From positions 1,810,001-1,874,000 of the forward strand of contig CM062211.1 in the NCBI GenBank assembly GCA_031216445.1: DNA of 64,000 nucleotides. The letters are read 5' to 3'. Below are positions 11,600-24,560 of the stretch, piece after piece. Both the position numbers and the translations under genes were made by a program. Source of the stretch: Lateolabrax maculatus. Taxonomy: Eukaryota > Chordata > Actinopteri > Acropomatiformes > Lateolabracidae. Position 1 is the first letter of the stretch. Each line of letters starts with the position of its first letter. The notes below the pieces were generated by a model. It was not told the DNA's origin. It saw only the letters and a program-made list of their open reading frames with translations, and searched no databases.

Positions 11600-14500
11600 G
11601 TATTTTTGCCAATAGCTTTCAAGCTTTCTTGTTGTGGACCAAAGTTTTAGAGGGACAGACCAATCAACACTGCCATGATAGGTCCTGCTACCAGCGGTAC
11701 TACATGTTTAAACAATTTCATCATGACATCAATAAAATGCAAGCAGACATGCTTGTGTGCAAAGTGCAGATTACCCAGGCAAACATCAAGAAAAGTAAAT
11801 GAACACTCTCCTGTATTACTGAATTATTTAATATTGCCTACTAGTGTTTTGGTAATCTCTGCCTTCTTCAGATTTTTTTATAGAGATCCATATCATTACC
11901 AAACGTCACAATATTGATATTAAAAAAAACAACAACCTATCACTCAAGGCTACATTCTAACTGCATTCATCATCAAAAGCTTAATACAAGAGTACTTAAT
12001 ACAAGGACAACATTAAACTGCATTAACAACAGCTACACTTCTACACATTATTAACACAATTGATTCTGAGTCAGAGACATGTCCGCACTGTGATGTGAAA
12101 TCACTTTCACATATTTAGCAGCTGTACTGTAGCGATGAATGAGTAAGCATACATCTTGACCGTGGACTGGAGACTCCTTTACACACTCCTGACACAAGTG
12201 CATTCTCCCTGTCTTTTTGTTTAAAAATGTATGGCAACACTCCAAGGTTTCCACTGCAGCACAACTGGAGTCCAAAATAAACCTTACATTTGCCACACTT
12301 CGACATATAGTCCCCATATAACAATGCCACCTTAAAAATGTGACGGTGCTACAGTGCACTGTTGCAGAACTAATTAACCGGGCCTCTCTTTATTTCCTCT
12401 GCAGAGTCAGTAATGATGTGCCTAAAGTGACTTCTTGTTTCCCCCATGACAGTTTTTAATAAAGCCGAGGCCAAAGTCACCACACGGCCAGCCGAGTGGA
12501 ACTCACTGCTGCACACCACAGACAGCTCTCTCTCTCTGAGGGGAGCATTGAACTAGTGCTGGGCTCATTTTCCCCCCCTGGGCCCTCCCACAGAGAACAC
12601 TGACTGTCAGATAGCAGAGATACATGCATGTGCATTGTGCTGAGAAGAACAACTGTCAGTAGCTTGTCTGAGAAGATGCAATCTCACATTTCAGTATTGA
12701 TCCATTCAATTTGCAGAACAGTGGAGCACCTGTTTCAAATGGTTGAGATCTACGTCCAAGCATGTTGATCCTACCAATGAACTCATCTGGATATAGTTAA
12801 TTTTTACTGTATCAAATCCCATTCTTTACAGTATTTATGGTGTTCAGCACAAGCCATTGACATTCATAGTATTTACATTCTGTAAGTGCATCTACATCTA
12901 TGTGTAAGTTTCATTGTTATTGGCAGAGTCTGCCTTTCCTGCACTGTATTCAAATTGCGTAACTGTACCCAAGAGATTCACGAGATATGCTGTGAACAGA
13001 TGCAGAAGTTGCTCTTCTTCTGTTGTATTTCTGACATCCAAGTAGCTGCTCACAGTGCGTTCACTGCCTCCCAGTGGTCGATACATATGTCATTTTGATT
13101 GGAACTGAGACCTGTACTCCCATAAATTCTCAATTAGTGAACAGGGGCTTTATTTACCTCAACTGCAGAGAGAACCAGGCATTTATTTGAAACAGGCTTA
13201 TAAAAGAGATTGACCTGTATTTTGAATGTCCTCTTTTATATAAATATATGTCTGATCTGCCCCTGTTTTAGTTTGCTCCATGCCTACCTGTTGTCTTGAT
13301 AATGCAGTATTTCAACAAAATGTCGAATTTAACTGAGACAACCTCTCATGATGTTCATGGTTTTACCTCCATGGCTCCACAACTTTGAAACAGCCGTTAT
13401 CATTATCTTATATTCTGCGTTCATGTCATGTCAGGGTTGTTTTAAAAAATGCTTTATAAGTAAAGCTTACTTACTTATTACTCCAGGGTGTATCTTGTTC
13501 TTTTTTTTTTTTTTTTCTGGTGTTGTTTGTCATATGTGCAGATATTTAACATATTAATTTGGCTGGTAAAACCCTGTCCATATGCAGAGAGTAAAACATA
13601 TTTCATGGTTTTACATGGGCAAATGATCTCATCTCATAGTGTCTGAGCATAGGACAGTTACCACTGTATCTGCTGATCTTAAAATAAGTCACAAGCGATA
13701 CGATATACACGACAACAACTAACTGACAGGTGTTGCCAAGTACGTTTTTACCCAGAAAACTATCAATACCCTCTTAGTTTTACAGCAGTAACTAACATGA
13801 TGTTGCTGGAGAGTGAGGACAAAAGCACATCCTGTGAACCCACTAAGTCTGCTTTTACAGTGCATTTCCTAAAATGTATTCACGCCTCAGGTAATCCAGT
13901 CTTCCAATTTAAATATTTATAAAGGGATAAGGCACCACACAATGCTCTTTAAAAGAAACCTAAAACGTTCCAAATTCAGCGATCAGCAGCCTAGTCTCGA
14001 CCATTTCCAAATATTTACCTGTGGAGGAGCAATTATGTATTCACTCCAAAACAAAGTCATTTGGTCTGGGTCACTGAAGATGTGAACTAACATGAGTCAA
14101 CAGCTTTTTGCAGCAATGAACAGCCGTTCCTACAGAGGCAGCCGCGTGACTCAGTCCTGAGTCTGGCAAACACGCAGGAACATGTTGAGAATGAAGGAAA
14201 TGGAACAAGAGAACCATGAAGGAAAAATCTGGTTTCAATACAACCAGATTTCACAAAGGAAGCCAATTGGACTTGTTTGAGCTTTTCATGTTGCAATGTC
14301 CTCCTGTAAAAACGTGTTTATTTGTGTATTTCATGTCTTTGTGTCTCTGCTAAAAAGTTGGTGAGTCAAATATGATCACAGCCAATAACCAATTGTCAAA
14401 AGCCCAACTGTGGGTTTTAAATAACCAACATTTTTCTTTAAAGCTGCAATAGTTGTTTTGGCTATTTGGGGTGGCAATAACAAAGACGATAAATAAAGTT

Positions 14501-14609
14501 GTTAAGTCAAATGTGTTAGTGTAGTATAGTAGTAGTAGTATAGTTTCTTTTTTCCAGCAGACACTCAAATAACATATTATAAAGAAATTGGTTTTCTATA
14601 ATTTTAATT
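11600..14609. other. Intron 1, mostly unrecognised
   Basis: No gene seen. A segment at 12390-12610 is GC-richer and non-repetitive, with a short (CT) run. A poly-T run of about 17 is at 13501-13517. GCTTTATAAGTAAAGCTTAC followed by TTACTTATTAC at 13451-13482 looks like a short LINE-type tail. Confidence 0.35.
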
Positions 14610-14618
14610 AAAGACATG
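14610..14618 (+). repeat. Target-site duplication, left copy (9 bp)
   Basis: AAAGACATG immediately left of the M1 element, identical to 15105-15113. Confidence 0.85.
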
Positions 14619-15104
14619 TAGCCTGGGAACCCGACGAATCTGCGAGCTCATGTTTCATTTGCTCTGGCAGATACGTCTGGCCCCTCTCCCATTCAAACTG
14701 ATTTCCCTGCTGTTTTATCGGGCAAACCAATCACAACCTCTAGTATCAAGTATGAAGCGGGTTTAATATGATGACTGACAGAGACGAGCGCCATTCAGGT
14801 ATCTTTGTAAATATCCAAGATGGCGCTTCCAATACAGAACGTTCCACGGCCGGCTACAGTGGCAGTATTAAACGGACTGGACGGTAAATTTTCTCTAAAA
14901 TAAGACCAAACAACTGCACTTAAACTTTATGTTGATAAGAAATATGTGTTTGCCGAACTTCTGACAGGACTTACCGTCCAACAGGATGGCTTTTCGTTGC
15001 TCTGATTGGTTGTGTCCGTTTATAATGCCCCTTCGAAATCAGAAATGAACTGAGAGGTTTCAGACTAATACACATTTGCAAATCAGTCTGGCGATGCCAG
15101 GCTA
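14619..15104 (-). mobile_element. MITE family M1, copy B (complete, 486 bp)
   Basis: Bounded by short terminal inverted repeats TAGCCTGG and CCAGGCTA and flanked by a perfect 9-bp direct repeat AAAGACATG. It is homologous along its length, in reverse orientation, to copy A (1300-1725) and, with an internal deletion in the latter, to copy C (55449-55701). It has no open frame. The 9-bp duplication fits the Mutator-like superfamily better than hAT (8 bp) or Tc1 (TA), but terminal repeats this short make the class uncertain. Confidence 0.85.
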
Positions 15105-15113
15105 AAAGACATG
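15105..15113 (+). repeat. Target-site duplication, right copy (9 bp)
   Basis: AAAGACATG immediately right of the M1 element, identical to 14610-14618. Confidence 0.85.
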
Positions 15114-15989
15114 CCTACATTTCTAAATCTTTAATTCACAAATCCTGAAAATTAGATTTAGTTCCTCAGATAGCCAGAACTGAGTATTAATGCTATATAC
15201 CTACAAACAATTAAGGGTGTTCAATTAGTTTTAATGAAATAAGTCAAGCATGCAATGACTTTAAGACTGAAATATAGTTTTAGTCGAGTACTCAGGAACA
15301 CTGTGCTCAGGTTTGACTGATGCTTAACAGTAGTGTTTTGATATTAGAATCCCTTCATTTACAGCAGCTTGAAAGATGCAGTGCACCCAATGCGTTCATG
15401 CAGCACAAAATCATTTCGACATAATAAGCCTCTGCTAAATTAATATACAGTACTTATTGAGTGGAAATTCCATCTGAAATTGGGCATCCACACCCACAGG
15501 TGTGTGAAGTCCAGATAAACAGGGAGCATCACACACAGTGAGGATACAGTTGTGCCTGAAGTTGGCGTAGAGAGAGAGAATGAGGAGTAATCTGATGCCA
15601 GGCTCGTGAGATACATTCAGTATCCTTCTACATCAATCACCATCTGTTCCCCTCGGCCGCACTTTCACCGTTTGATTTCCTGACTAGCGAGCGCTACATT
15701 AACATCTATGCTGCTTGTCTCTGCAGCCGACGACGCCCGAGGAAGCCTCGTCCCAAACCTCGGGGCATTTGCACCGCGAGACACATTACATTACACAACA
15801 TTACACCCCTTCACTGAGAAGTACTGCTTCTAGCACTGAGACTCGGGCATATTGCTCCCGCTCTCCCAAATGGATTTCTAACTCAGTCATTTTAGCCAAA
15901 TTGCCCTTCAGCCTTCTGCAAACATCTCTGAGCCAGACACCATTTCCTCTCTGTTACTGATTGTGACTGGAAGTGATTGCACTGAAGGA

Positions 15990-15993
<4 letters not shown>
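15114..15993. other. Intron 1, nothing seen
   Basis: Non-coding. The short frame at 15715-15960 has no recognisable family. Confidence 0.4.

Positions 15994-16044
<51 letters not shown>
15994..16044 (+). repeat. (TG)n microsatellite
   Basis: About 25 uninterrupted TG units. The minus-strand poly-His frames here are translation artefacts. Confidence 0.97.
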
Positions 16045-16045
<1 letters not shown>

Positions 16046-16382
16046 CTACGTGCCCATGATATTGTATTGTATCTATACTGTCTGGATATAGGCATAATGG
16101 ACATTTTCCTGCAGAAGATTTCGAGTAACTGGTGACAGTAGAGAGGGAGCAGCGGAGCCTCACTTTTGGTTAAAGGTTAATTGTAAATGTGTCTTTATCT
16201 CGCTGCTGCTTGATGATGAAGATGAAGGCTTGTGATGTGGACAGAGAGTCTCCTCCAATCGCTGTTGAATTTGACTCAAGGATCATCAAGGAAGACGCTA
16301 ATGTTAAATAAAGTATCATAAATGGCTGCAAAAAGAATGATATCAGTTTCATCTCATGCATTCAGTGCAGAGGCAGGTCCAG

Positions 16383-16460
16383 GATGTGTTTAGTTTAGCT
16401 TAACACAAAGACTGGAAGAAGGGGAAAACTGCTAGTCTTCTTCCACCAAAATGTAAAAAT
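16383..16460 (+). repeat. Dispersed repeat R1 fragment
   Basis: TTAGCTTAACACAAAGACTG GAAGAAGGGGAAAACTGCTAG matches the block TTAGC(TT)...CACAAAG(A)CTGGAAAC...GGGAAAACAGCTAG seen at 35085-35260. It is a short part of a common fish dispersed repeat. Confidence 0.55.
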
Positions 16461-19400
16461 ACACCTTCGACCAACTCATGAGTTGTGTTTAATGAAAATT
16501 TGGAAGGTCTTTGCAAACTAAATACACAGTCTAGATCATACTATAGTTTCCATGCTCAGATATTGTAGAAATCAATTAGAGAAACACCGAGTCTCAGTGT
16601 TCTGTGGAGGAACATTTCAATAATTTCTGAGCTTTTTTCTTCCTCAAGGGAAAATGAAATAAAGCAATGCAACATTTGGTCACACTACCCCGCTACTAAG
16701 TGCAAGACATTCCTTACTTCTGGAAAATTAGCTATGCTACTTGGAAGCTACTGGGAAATATAAAAGCATTGCTGCTCCCCAACACTGCAAACGAGTCACA
16801 ATTCCAGCCAACAGAGATTAATGTCCAAAGATGTTCCATGGTTTAAGATGGGTGTGGGTAAGGATACATGTAGTAGTCTTGCAAACCAAATTATGATTAA
16901 AGTAGGGTTTAAACTAGGCAATTTATTTAGCCATTTTGCTAAATACAGGATCATGGATTAGGGAAAAAAGGTTATGGTTCTGTTAGGGTAAGACTACTAC
17001 TGTACTCACAAGTTAAATGCTTTTTTGTTAACATAGAAGAGGAATAGATATTTTTTTTGTGTGGAGGGATTGCAGGGCCCAGGGGACATTCTAGCACTGC
17101 CTCTCTACTGGGTAGACAGAAACTGATATTGATCTAATGATCTTCTCATCTGACTGACTGCAGACAGCAAACAAGATGATTTCCCCAAATGGTGTTGTGC
17201 TACTTCTTAAGATTAAACTTCTTAAGATTTTACACCAGGATTTTAAACCAACGGCAAGCATTGGGCACAGCCCCACCACAACAACCCTCTGCCTTACAGA
17301 AAAACGTTACCTAACAAAATGACCCAACAAACTAAACATATTGTCATTTTATATCCGGTTTTGACAGATGTGGGTCAAAATGCACTTTTAATGAAATAGC
17401 TAATTGTCTTTTATCCCTTACAAATGTATTTTCTCCCTGTGTTGCTGTTTCTGATGGACAAGCAAATGAATCAGTCCTCCTTTCACTCAGATGCATCTAG
17501 TATGCTCTTCATCCTTTCACAACACAGCAAACTGTCTAATCATGAAAAAAAAAAAAAAAAAGCTGAGCTAGGGGCAGTAAACAACAGTCGTTATTGCTGA
17601 TAAATAAGCATAAGGCCGGAAACACTCAAGCATCAGATGGAGGTATTTGAAAGTGAAAAATAATACAAGGTTTCAATAAAATACCTACTGAGTATCTTTA
17701 CCCAGACAAAAGTACAAGTACAAGAGTAGAAGACAAAAGGTCCCTAATAGTGGCAGTACACTGGCAGCAGGACAAAGCATTGAAAATTGGGAGAACGCTT
17801 CCTCATTACACTGTAAGTGCAGCGTATGTGTGCTTTAAAATAAAGCTGTCCTGTGTTCAGCCCTTTTTCAGTGTAATAAAGTAAGTATTTGGTATGTAGC
17901 CTGTGTGTAGGGTTGCTTATTCTGATGTAACTACATAGTATAGTCTGTCACAACAGTTAAGTGCCACACATAGTTTGGCTCCTTTTCCTAACATAGCTAT
18001 AGCGAGAGGACACACAGGCTACGCTGGTCTGTTTCTTCTCCTAGTTGAGATTGTCAGATGGACACACTGCTTTTCTGTTCAGTTGTATTTCAGTGGGGCT
18101 TACTTACCTATAGCTATTCCTGTTAACTACAACTGTCCTTTCCAATCTTCCCAACGTAAAACAGCACAGTTTATCACAGAATTTTTAGCAAATGCCCATA
18201 TAATTGAAAAAACAGAAGCTATACTTATTTTATTAATAGTACAGTCAGTGCTGCCTTCTGCCTTCTCAGGACATGAACAGTGGTTTCCTGGGTCTCCTGG
18301 GTCAAAGTCCTGTGTTTGCGTGAGCGGTCCATCCACCCCGACCTCCTTGCTACACAGACTTTGTAGCTCTTTATACTAGGTCACTTGAGTTTACATGCTC
18401 TTATTCATACGGCCGCATAAGGTCGCCCGCGTAAACATTTGTCACTGTAACCACCTTAAAAAATCGGCCACTTTCGTCATTTTGTGTATGAGGACAGGTT
18501 GGTGCACCATAATAAGTTAGTATTTATACTAATTAATTTGTATTTAGAAGGTAATTTATTTTTTTCCCCCTTACATTCAAACTTCAAACAGGCTGAATGC
18601 CAAATGCAAAAATGCACATGGTGGACCTTCCAGGGGTGACTTCTACATTTGCTTAGGACGTTTTACCTCCAGTGAGGTGTGCTTTATGTTTCTGACAGTA
18701 ATCCCTGTCATGTTGTGACTGCAGGGTGCTTATCTAGCTCAAAATGTTTGGAAATTATGAGGGGCGCAGTGGGACGGAGGGGTCGAGTCGACTGGGCATA
18801 TTGTGCACAGTGCAAAGGAACTGAACGACCAGAGAAGTTGAACCCAGAGTGGATTAAGGATGAGTATGCGCAAGATTTGCAGAATGCCATTCATATGACA
18901 ACCAGCAGCGAACCATGGACATAAGGAATCTGTGGACTTTTCAAATCCAAATATATATAACAAGGTTCATTTACTGTGATCCTCAAGCAAGTTTCACTTC
19001 TCTCAGGCTGACTGAACAAATTCCAAAAAAACAATCATTTGCATAAAAATACTCATTTGTGCTTTAGTGAATACTGTATTCAGATTGGGGAACATCCCTG
19101 ATGGAAACTTAAGCCAGCTGCCTTGGCCTGTTTGGTTTGTGCCCATGGCAGACAGGATGGGCAGCTCTCTGCCAGATGGGAGGTCCTGCTACAGTTCAAG
19201 CCCTGTGTGGCCTCATTTTTTGTGTGACCCACTTCATCTTTCCCTCTGTCCCTCATCCCTGCTCCTCCACCCAGACCCATGGGATTAGGATGGCGAGCAG
19301 GCAGGGAGGCACAGCCATCCTGATGCTGCTTCCTCCCAGCTGGGAGGATGCACTGGGGCAGATGGGGGCTGGAGGCTTTAGCAGGTTGAAGACAGTGGGG

Positions 19401-19687
19401 GTCGGACTATAGCCTGACCACTCTGTATTCACACACCAGCTGTCTGTTATTTTACCTCTATCAATATCCTCACACAATGAAGCTCATCTACTGCTAGATA
19501 ATGGGACGTCAGCTGTGTGTGTGTGTGTGTGAGTGTGTATTGTTGTGAATCTTCACAGTGGATTAACGTAGCTGTGAACGGGATAATTACCATTTAGAGG
19601 ATCTTAAAATGACGCATGTCACAAATGTACCTAGGGGGATGAATAAAATCTAAGCAGTGATAACAAAATATTAAAGGGCCAGTTCAG
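16461..19687. other. Intron 1, nothing specific seen
   Basis: No gene. The plus-strand 134-codon frame at 17975-18379 has no family resemblance and no supporting splice or start context. A poly-A run is at 17544-17561 and a (TG) run of about 12 units lies at 19517-19540. Confidence 0.4.
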
Positions 19688-19717
19688 AAAAAAAAAATAT
19701 ATATATATATATATATT
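19688..19717 (+). repeat. (A)n(TA)n low-complexity run
   Basis: A-run followed by about ten TA units. Confidence 0.9.
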
Positions 19718-19727
19718 TCGTCTTTTT

Positions 19728-20004
19728 TCGTGACCCCTTTAAAACAATGTGTTTGAATGACCCTTTGTCACAGGTCTCATGTGTTGCTGCTCAGATGGTT
19801 TCATTGAAGTAGCTTTCAAAGGCCAGAAAAGGTAAAACTGTTCAGAATTTAGCAATATAAGAGAGTAAAGACAATTCAGAAAAAATACACATATTTTGTA
19901 TGGTGCCAATATGTTTTTCCCCTTATTTTTTAAAATGGGAATAATCCTGATACCCCTCAGATTTATCTCATGACCCCCAACCCCGAGGTTGGAAACCACT
20001 GCTC
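19728..20004 (-). mobile_element. hAT-like non-autonomous element
   Basis: The right end reads CATGACCCCCAACCCCGAGG then TTGGAAACCACTG, whose reverse complement CAGTGGTTTCCAACC is the familiar hAT terminal repeat of fish and mammals (CAGTGGTTCCCAACC). The left part has CGTGACCCCTTTAAAACAAT, another block of the same type. The left terminus itself is not clear. No transposase frame remains. Confidence 0.6.
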
Positions 20005-21849
20005 TACAGTATTAGTATGTAGCCATCCAGACAGTTGTGGTTTTAATTCTGAGAGTTATGCCTCCAATCCAATTTTATGGGGTTGAATGGAATTTAGTTG
20101 GTGCTGCTTAAAAATGCATTGAAAAATGACACTTTGACAGTTCATCAGCAACATTTACAAAATAAGGCAGTAATATATTCCAAAATAGACACCGGCAATG
20201 TATGGTACAAGGCATTATATATTGTTTCTTTATTTTTAGTCTTCTTCTTTAAAGTAGGGGCCCAACACTGGTATCATTTAAATGTTTTATATAGCAAACA
20301 CTCACCATGTTTATGTGTGTGTGTGTGTGTGTGTGTTGTAACAGCATTCTGTCAGTCTTATTGAGTCATACCAGTCCAATCTACAAAGACTAATGTGTTA
20401 AAATCACAATCTTTCTCATAAAAACTAACTCATTAAAGTTATCTCTTGGAGTTTCTTGGTACTCATCCGTGGTGTTGGTTTGAAATGATTTGAAGGTAGA
20501 TGAGTCCGTCACAGCATGGTCCCGTCAACGTTTAGCTGGCCTAATTTCGCCTCGCACGGGCTGTCAGAGACATTTCTCCAGTAATAACCAATTAAAGTGA
20601 AGAAAACCTGGTGTTTTCTCCTGTGAAGCTCAGTGGGATTTCATCAGACCCCGTCTGTGTAAGCAACCACTTTTCCAAGACAAGGACTGTTACAGTGTTT
20701 CTATTGTATTCGTCAATGCATTTAAGTTTAACATGTGGCTACTGTTTAACTGTACCGAAACTGCAGTCTCCGACAGACACTGTGTATGCTTTGTGTTATT
20801 GCTAATAAAAACATAACCTAAGAGGAATGGCTTGCTGGCTAGCCACTTGTGTTATGTGCTGGTAGGCCGCAGCACCATATTCTGTGTTGGCCTAATATCT
20901 AATTGCTGTTGCCAGATTAGTCATTTTTAATGAGCAAGAAAGCCTCTCTGACGGTCAGAAGAAGCACATCACCTCATCTTTGAGGAAGAAATAGCAAAAA
21001 TATAACCTCTGGTCTCAGTCTGAGTCTAGGTCTCAAATTTGGCAGTACCAGGCGAGTTTAGGTGGGTCCGGTCTTAAGGGCGTGGGTCTGTGCAGAACTC
21101 TACTTCACTGCAGTGTAGAAGTCTGCTTAGCTATGTTGTGGAGAAAGTATGCCTGTTTGGAACATACTGATCATACAGATCCACTGCAGAGAAGGGGATT
21201 ATGGTGACTTTGGCTCTCCTTTGGAATACATTTTAAGTGCTGGGAATACAAGCTTCCTACAGCAGCTGTCCTCCATGAAGGAGTTTTCCAGAGCCACTTT
21301 TTTAGTTCAATTTCATGAAATTACACACAATCAGAGGAGTGATCTAGTGGTGAAGCACATTCCCCTCCACAGCACACCAGTATGACGATCCCTATATCTT
21401 AATCTCTGCAGTACAGCCCTGAAACGGCAGGACTCTGGTTGGCAATGACATCATCGCTGATCATACAGTGAGGTCGATTTTAACATCTTGCACCCACACA
21501 TCGTGTCATTTCATGTGAAGGTCTAGGGTCTGCGGTTCAGTTTGGGTGGCAGCCCCTCCCCCAAAACAAATGACAAGCCAGCCATCTGTAACAGGGAGTC
21601 CTAAATCTCTCCCGAGGCTTTGGTAAAGGAGAGTAATGATAGATTGATTGCAGCATTGCTGTGCTTCCCCCCTCCCCCATTTCCCCTAGCCCTCCACCAT
21701 CTTCCTCACCCCACAGAGGACAAAAGGATAAGGCACAGGGATGCTGAAGGGGACCAGTACTTCCCTGTATCCCACAGTAGAAACTCAAAGTGATAGATGA
21801 ACCAATCTAAAATTTTAATTTTGAACTGATGATTGATAATTTTGAGTTA
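20005..21849. other. Intron 1, nothing specific seen
   Basis: Contains a (TG) microsatellite at 20313-20336. Around 21335-21370 a GTGATCTAGTGGTGAAGCAC block faintly recalls a tRNA-type A box, but no B box of good quality follows. Confidence 0.4.
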
Positions 21850-21981
21850 GATAAACAGCCAGGGGATCATCAAAGTTCACAAAGAACATGAATGTCTGTA
21901 CCAAATTGTATTGTAATCCATCCCACAGCTGTTCAGACATTTCACTCTTAACCACAAATGCGGCCCTATTTCAGTCTCAAC
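21850..21981 (+). repeat. Dispersed repeat R3, left part (interrupted)
   Basis: Contains CCAGGGGATCATCAAAGTTC, CATGAATGTCTGTACCAAAT and ATCCATCCCACAGCTGTTCA. The repeat continues at 22336 after an inserted element. Its last bases before the break are TTCAGTCTCAAC. Confidence 0.7.
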
Positions 21982-22335
21982 CAAAGGTTTTCAAACCGTG
22001 ACACACGCCTCCTCAGGGGGGAGATTTGAAGGAGGGGCACAGGGGAAAGACATGAGGCAAAGAGACAGGTACAACAACAGGGAGTTAGTTATTGTGGTTT
22101 GGTCCGCTGATTTGGCCCCTCACTAACATGGTCAGAAGTTGCAGCTGCAGCAGTGACGCACAGTTCATGGAGGCCAATAAGGTACCTTAACCTGGTCAAT
22201 GCAGTCACACTCCTCTGAGCCAGAACTCAGTCAAATCTGATCAGGCATAATACACAGTTTTAGTATTTTAGTATTTTATCTTTTATTAATGCGTGACAGT
22301 TGGCTTGATTTTGTTAGTGACTTTGAAAACCCCTG
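21982..22335. mobile_element. hAT-like element nested in repeat R3 (354 bp)
   Basis: The left end CAAAGGTTTTCAAACC and the reverse complement of the right end, CAGGGGTTTTCAAAGT, are imperfect inverted repeats beginning with CA. The flanking host repeat R3 runs up to 21981 and resumes at 22336, which fixes the boundaries. Flanking octamers GTCTCAAC and GTGTAACC agree at 5 of 8 positions, so the duplication is eroded. No transposase frame was seen. Confidence 0.65.
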
Positions 22336-22420
22336 GTGTAACCAAAGTGGTTGACTGACCAATGGACAAACAATCGACGTTGCCATCCCTAGAGCCATGC
22401 CACTAATATAGCTAAAAAAA
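22336..22420 (+). repeat. Dispersed repeat R3, right part
   Basis: Resumes with ACCAAAGTGGTTGACTGACC and continues to GTTGCCATCCCTAGAGCCAT and TAGCTAAAAAA, the expected continuation of the R3 family (TGGTGGACCGACAGAC...GCCATCC.TAGAGCCA.GC). Confidence 0.65.
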
Positions 22421-24241
22421 TAGTAGTCAGATTTTAATGAACTTTTTAAATGCAAATATAACAAACCAAAGTGTGCTGTTTGTTACATTCAGAGACTGTT
22501 ACAAACCAAATACCACTACCATCTTGTTGGACAGTCTTTGACGCTATGGATCAAGGATTACCAAAGAAAAGAGAGCACCGGGAGATCTAATGATAGTGAA
22601 TACAGCTGCCTGTAACTGACTGCAGTTGAGGAGACATGTATTTCACTCTTCCTTATTGGAGAGGCGATTTGGCACCAGTGGCAGTACCTCAGCAGAATGT
22701 AATTTGGATTAATAGAATGAATCTACAGTGTGACAGTCAGTGGGGACAAGTTGCTCCTTTACGTCCCAGCCACAGAAAGCTGGAAGGATTCTAACGGAAA
22801 TTTTTTTTTGCCTAGTTCAGCTTTAAAGTTTAGTCAATTATTCTCCAGGAGAAGCTGAAATTCTTCAGCGTTTTGGTTCATTTTGATTTGTGCTCCTTGA
22901 GGAGCTGCAAGGTTGTGACAGATTTTTCCAGGCCTTTGTAAAATATCCGAGGCGCAAGGGACCTCTGTCCAATCCCTTGTTGTGACTGGCACTTCTTTTA
23001 CTGTCAGCAAGTTCCTCACATAGTCTGCAGTGACTCAGTCTTGCTGTTAACACAGTAGCTGTTATTTTAATTTCAGCACTATTTTATTTAATCTCAATGT
23101 GAGTTGACAGCAAGGCCTGCTGCTTTTATGGAAACAAATTAATCATTGAACACAGCATGTTTCAATAACTATTGTGGAGCAGAGATGCCGGTGAGTTTAC
23201 AAAAGGCAAATCTCTCCAATGTTCCATTCCTGACAAATTATTTGTTCGTAGAATTACTCTGACTTTGTGCCCACATTATCCAAAGGATGTGCTCATTGTT
23301 CATGAGCTGATAATGTACAGTCACAAACGTTTGGTAGAGACGTAGAAAAAAACAGGATCACAAGTCAAAGACAATTGTGTAAGAAGCTTTCAGCCAGGTG
23401 CTGTATACTACAGTAGAAGAAAGCCAACCATCTGTCCCTTTGCATTGAACCTGCTTTTACACAATTTGAGGCTTTCTGGATGAAATGTCAGGGGTAGCCC
23501 TCAGATATGGCTAACCTTCACTTTTTTGGGAACCATGAAACGGATACAAATGTCCACAAAGCCAACAAAGTATACTTTATTATTGACACGGGCAAGACCT
23601 TGGTTGTTTTAGATGAATAACATGCCAGAATATTTTGCAAGTCATATATTTGTAGTATATTTTTTTAATTTTCAAGTAAAAGTAACAATATAAAAAAATA
23701 CAGCATAGGCTCAAATATAAACCTGATTTTAAGACAACCCCCTTTCTCCATATCCTTTTTTTTTTAGCAAAAGACTTTTTTGAAGATAACAAAATGTTTA
23801 TCAGATTGGACCTGTTGGAAAATGTTCTCATCCCTGAAGCTTTTTGCTCCTTAAAGTGAAAATAATATAGAATTAAACAGTAGTCCTTTTGTCAACAGTT
23901 GTCAACAGGTTTAGAAAATAGCAAACAATGGCCCACATACAGTGTGCGCTGGTAGATGTATTTACTTCAGGCTCAGTGTGCCACCTAAAGGAGCAGCAGC
24001 TGTTCATTTTGAAGGGCTTGTGTGTACAAGAACGGCTGTCCTGTCCACGTCATCAGAGAAAGAAGACATTCGGTATAAAAGCAGATTGGTGAAGGCGTAG
24101 TGAACCAATTTGCAAGATCATGATCCCACATCCCCCGTGTTGTCACACTCTACATAGTCACAATTTCCACGGCGTTACCCCCCACATCACTGACTTTTTT
24201 TTACATTAACTGAAAGGGAAGGTTCTAGAGTTATTTGTCGG
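22421..24241. other. Intron 1, nothing seen
   Basis: AT-rich non-coding sequence with several A/T homopolymers; no gene or classified repeat. Confidence 0.4.
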
Positions 24242-24560
24242 TTGACTTACTGTTTAATGTAAGTCGATTTTATCTATGTAGTCCAAAATCACAAATCACA
24301 GATTTGCCTCAAAGGGCTTCACAAGCCGCACATCATATGCTACTGTCCATCCTTAGTCCCCTCCAATACGGAAAAAGTCCCCAAAGAGGCCTTAAATGAG
24401 GAAAAAAAGAAACAGGCTTACTCTGTAACTTCTTTTTTACTTTACCTTAACTTCAACCCAACTTTGGCCCTTACCCCAACCAGGGAGGGCAACTCTCCGA
24501 GAAACGCTACTCAAATGGGAGGGAAAACTCCATTCCAAGGGGAAACCAACAAGCCTTTCA
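24242..24560 (+). repeat. Dispersed teleost repeat (CACAAATCACAGATTTGCCTC type)
   Basis: Contains AAGTCGATTTTATCTATGTA GTCCAAAATCAC, ATTTGCCTCAAAGGGCTTCA and later GGGAGGGCAACTCTCCGAGA. This resembles a very common fish repeat with ...TTTATATAGCCCAAAATCACAAATCACAAATTTGCCTCAGAGGGC. Class not determined. Confidence 0.55.

Noticed and set aside
15892..16163. Minus-strand frames with His-Thr repeats
   Set aside because: They are translations of the (TG)n microsatellite.
17975..18379. 134-codon plus-strand frame
   Set aside because: No family resemblance, no convincing exon signals and AT-rich intronic surroundings; a frame of this length is expected by chance in 64 kb.
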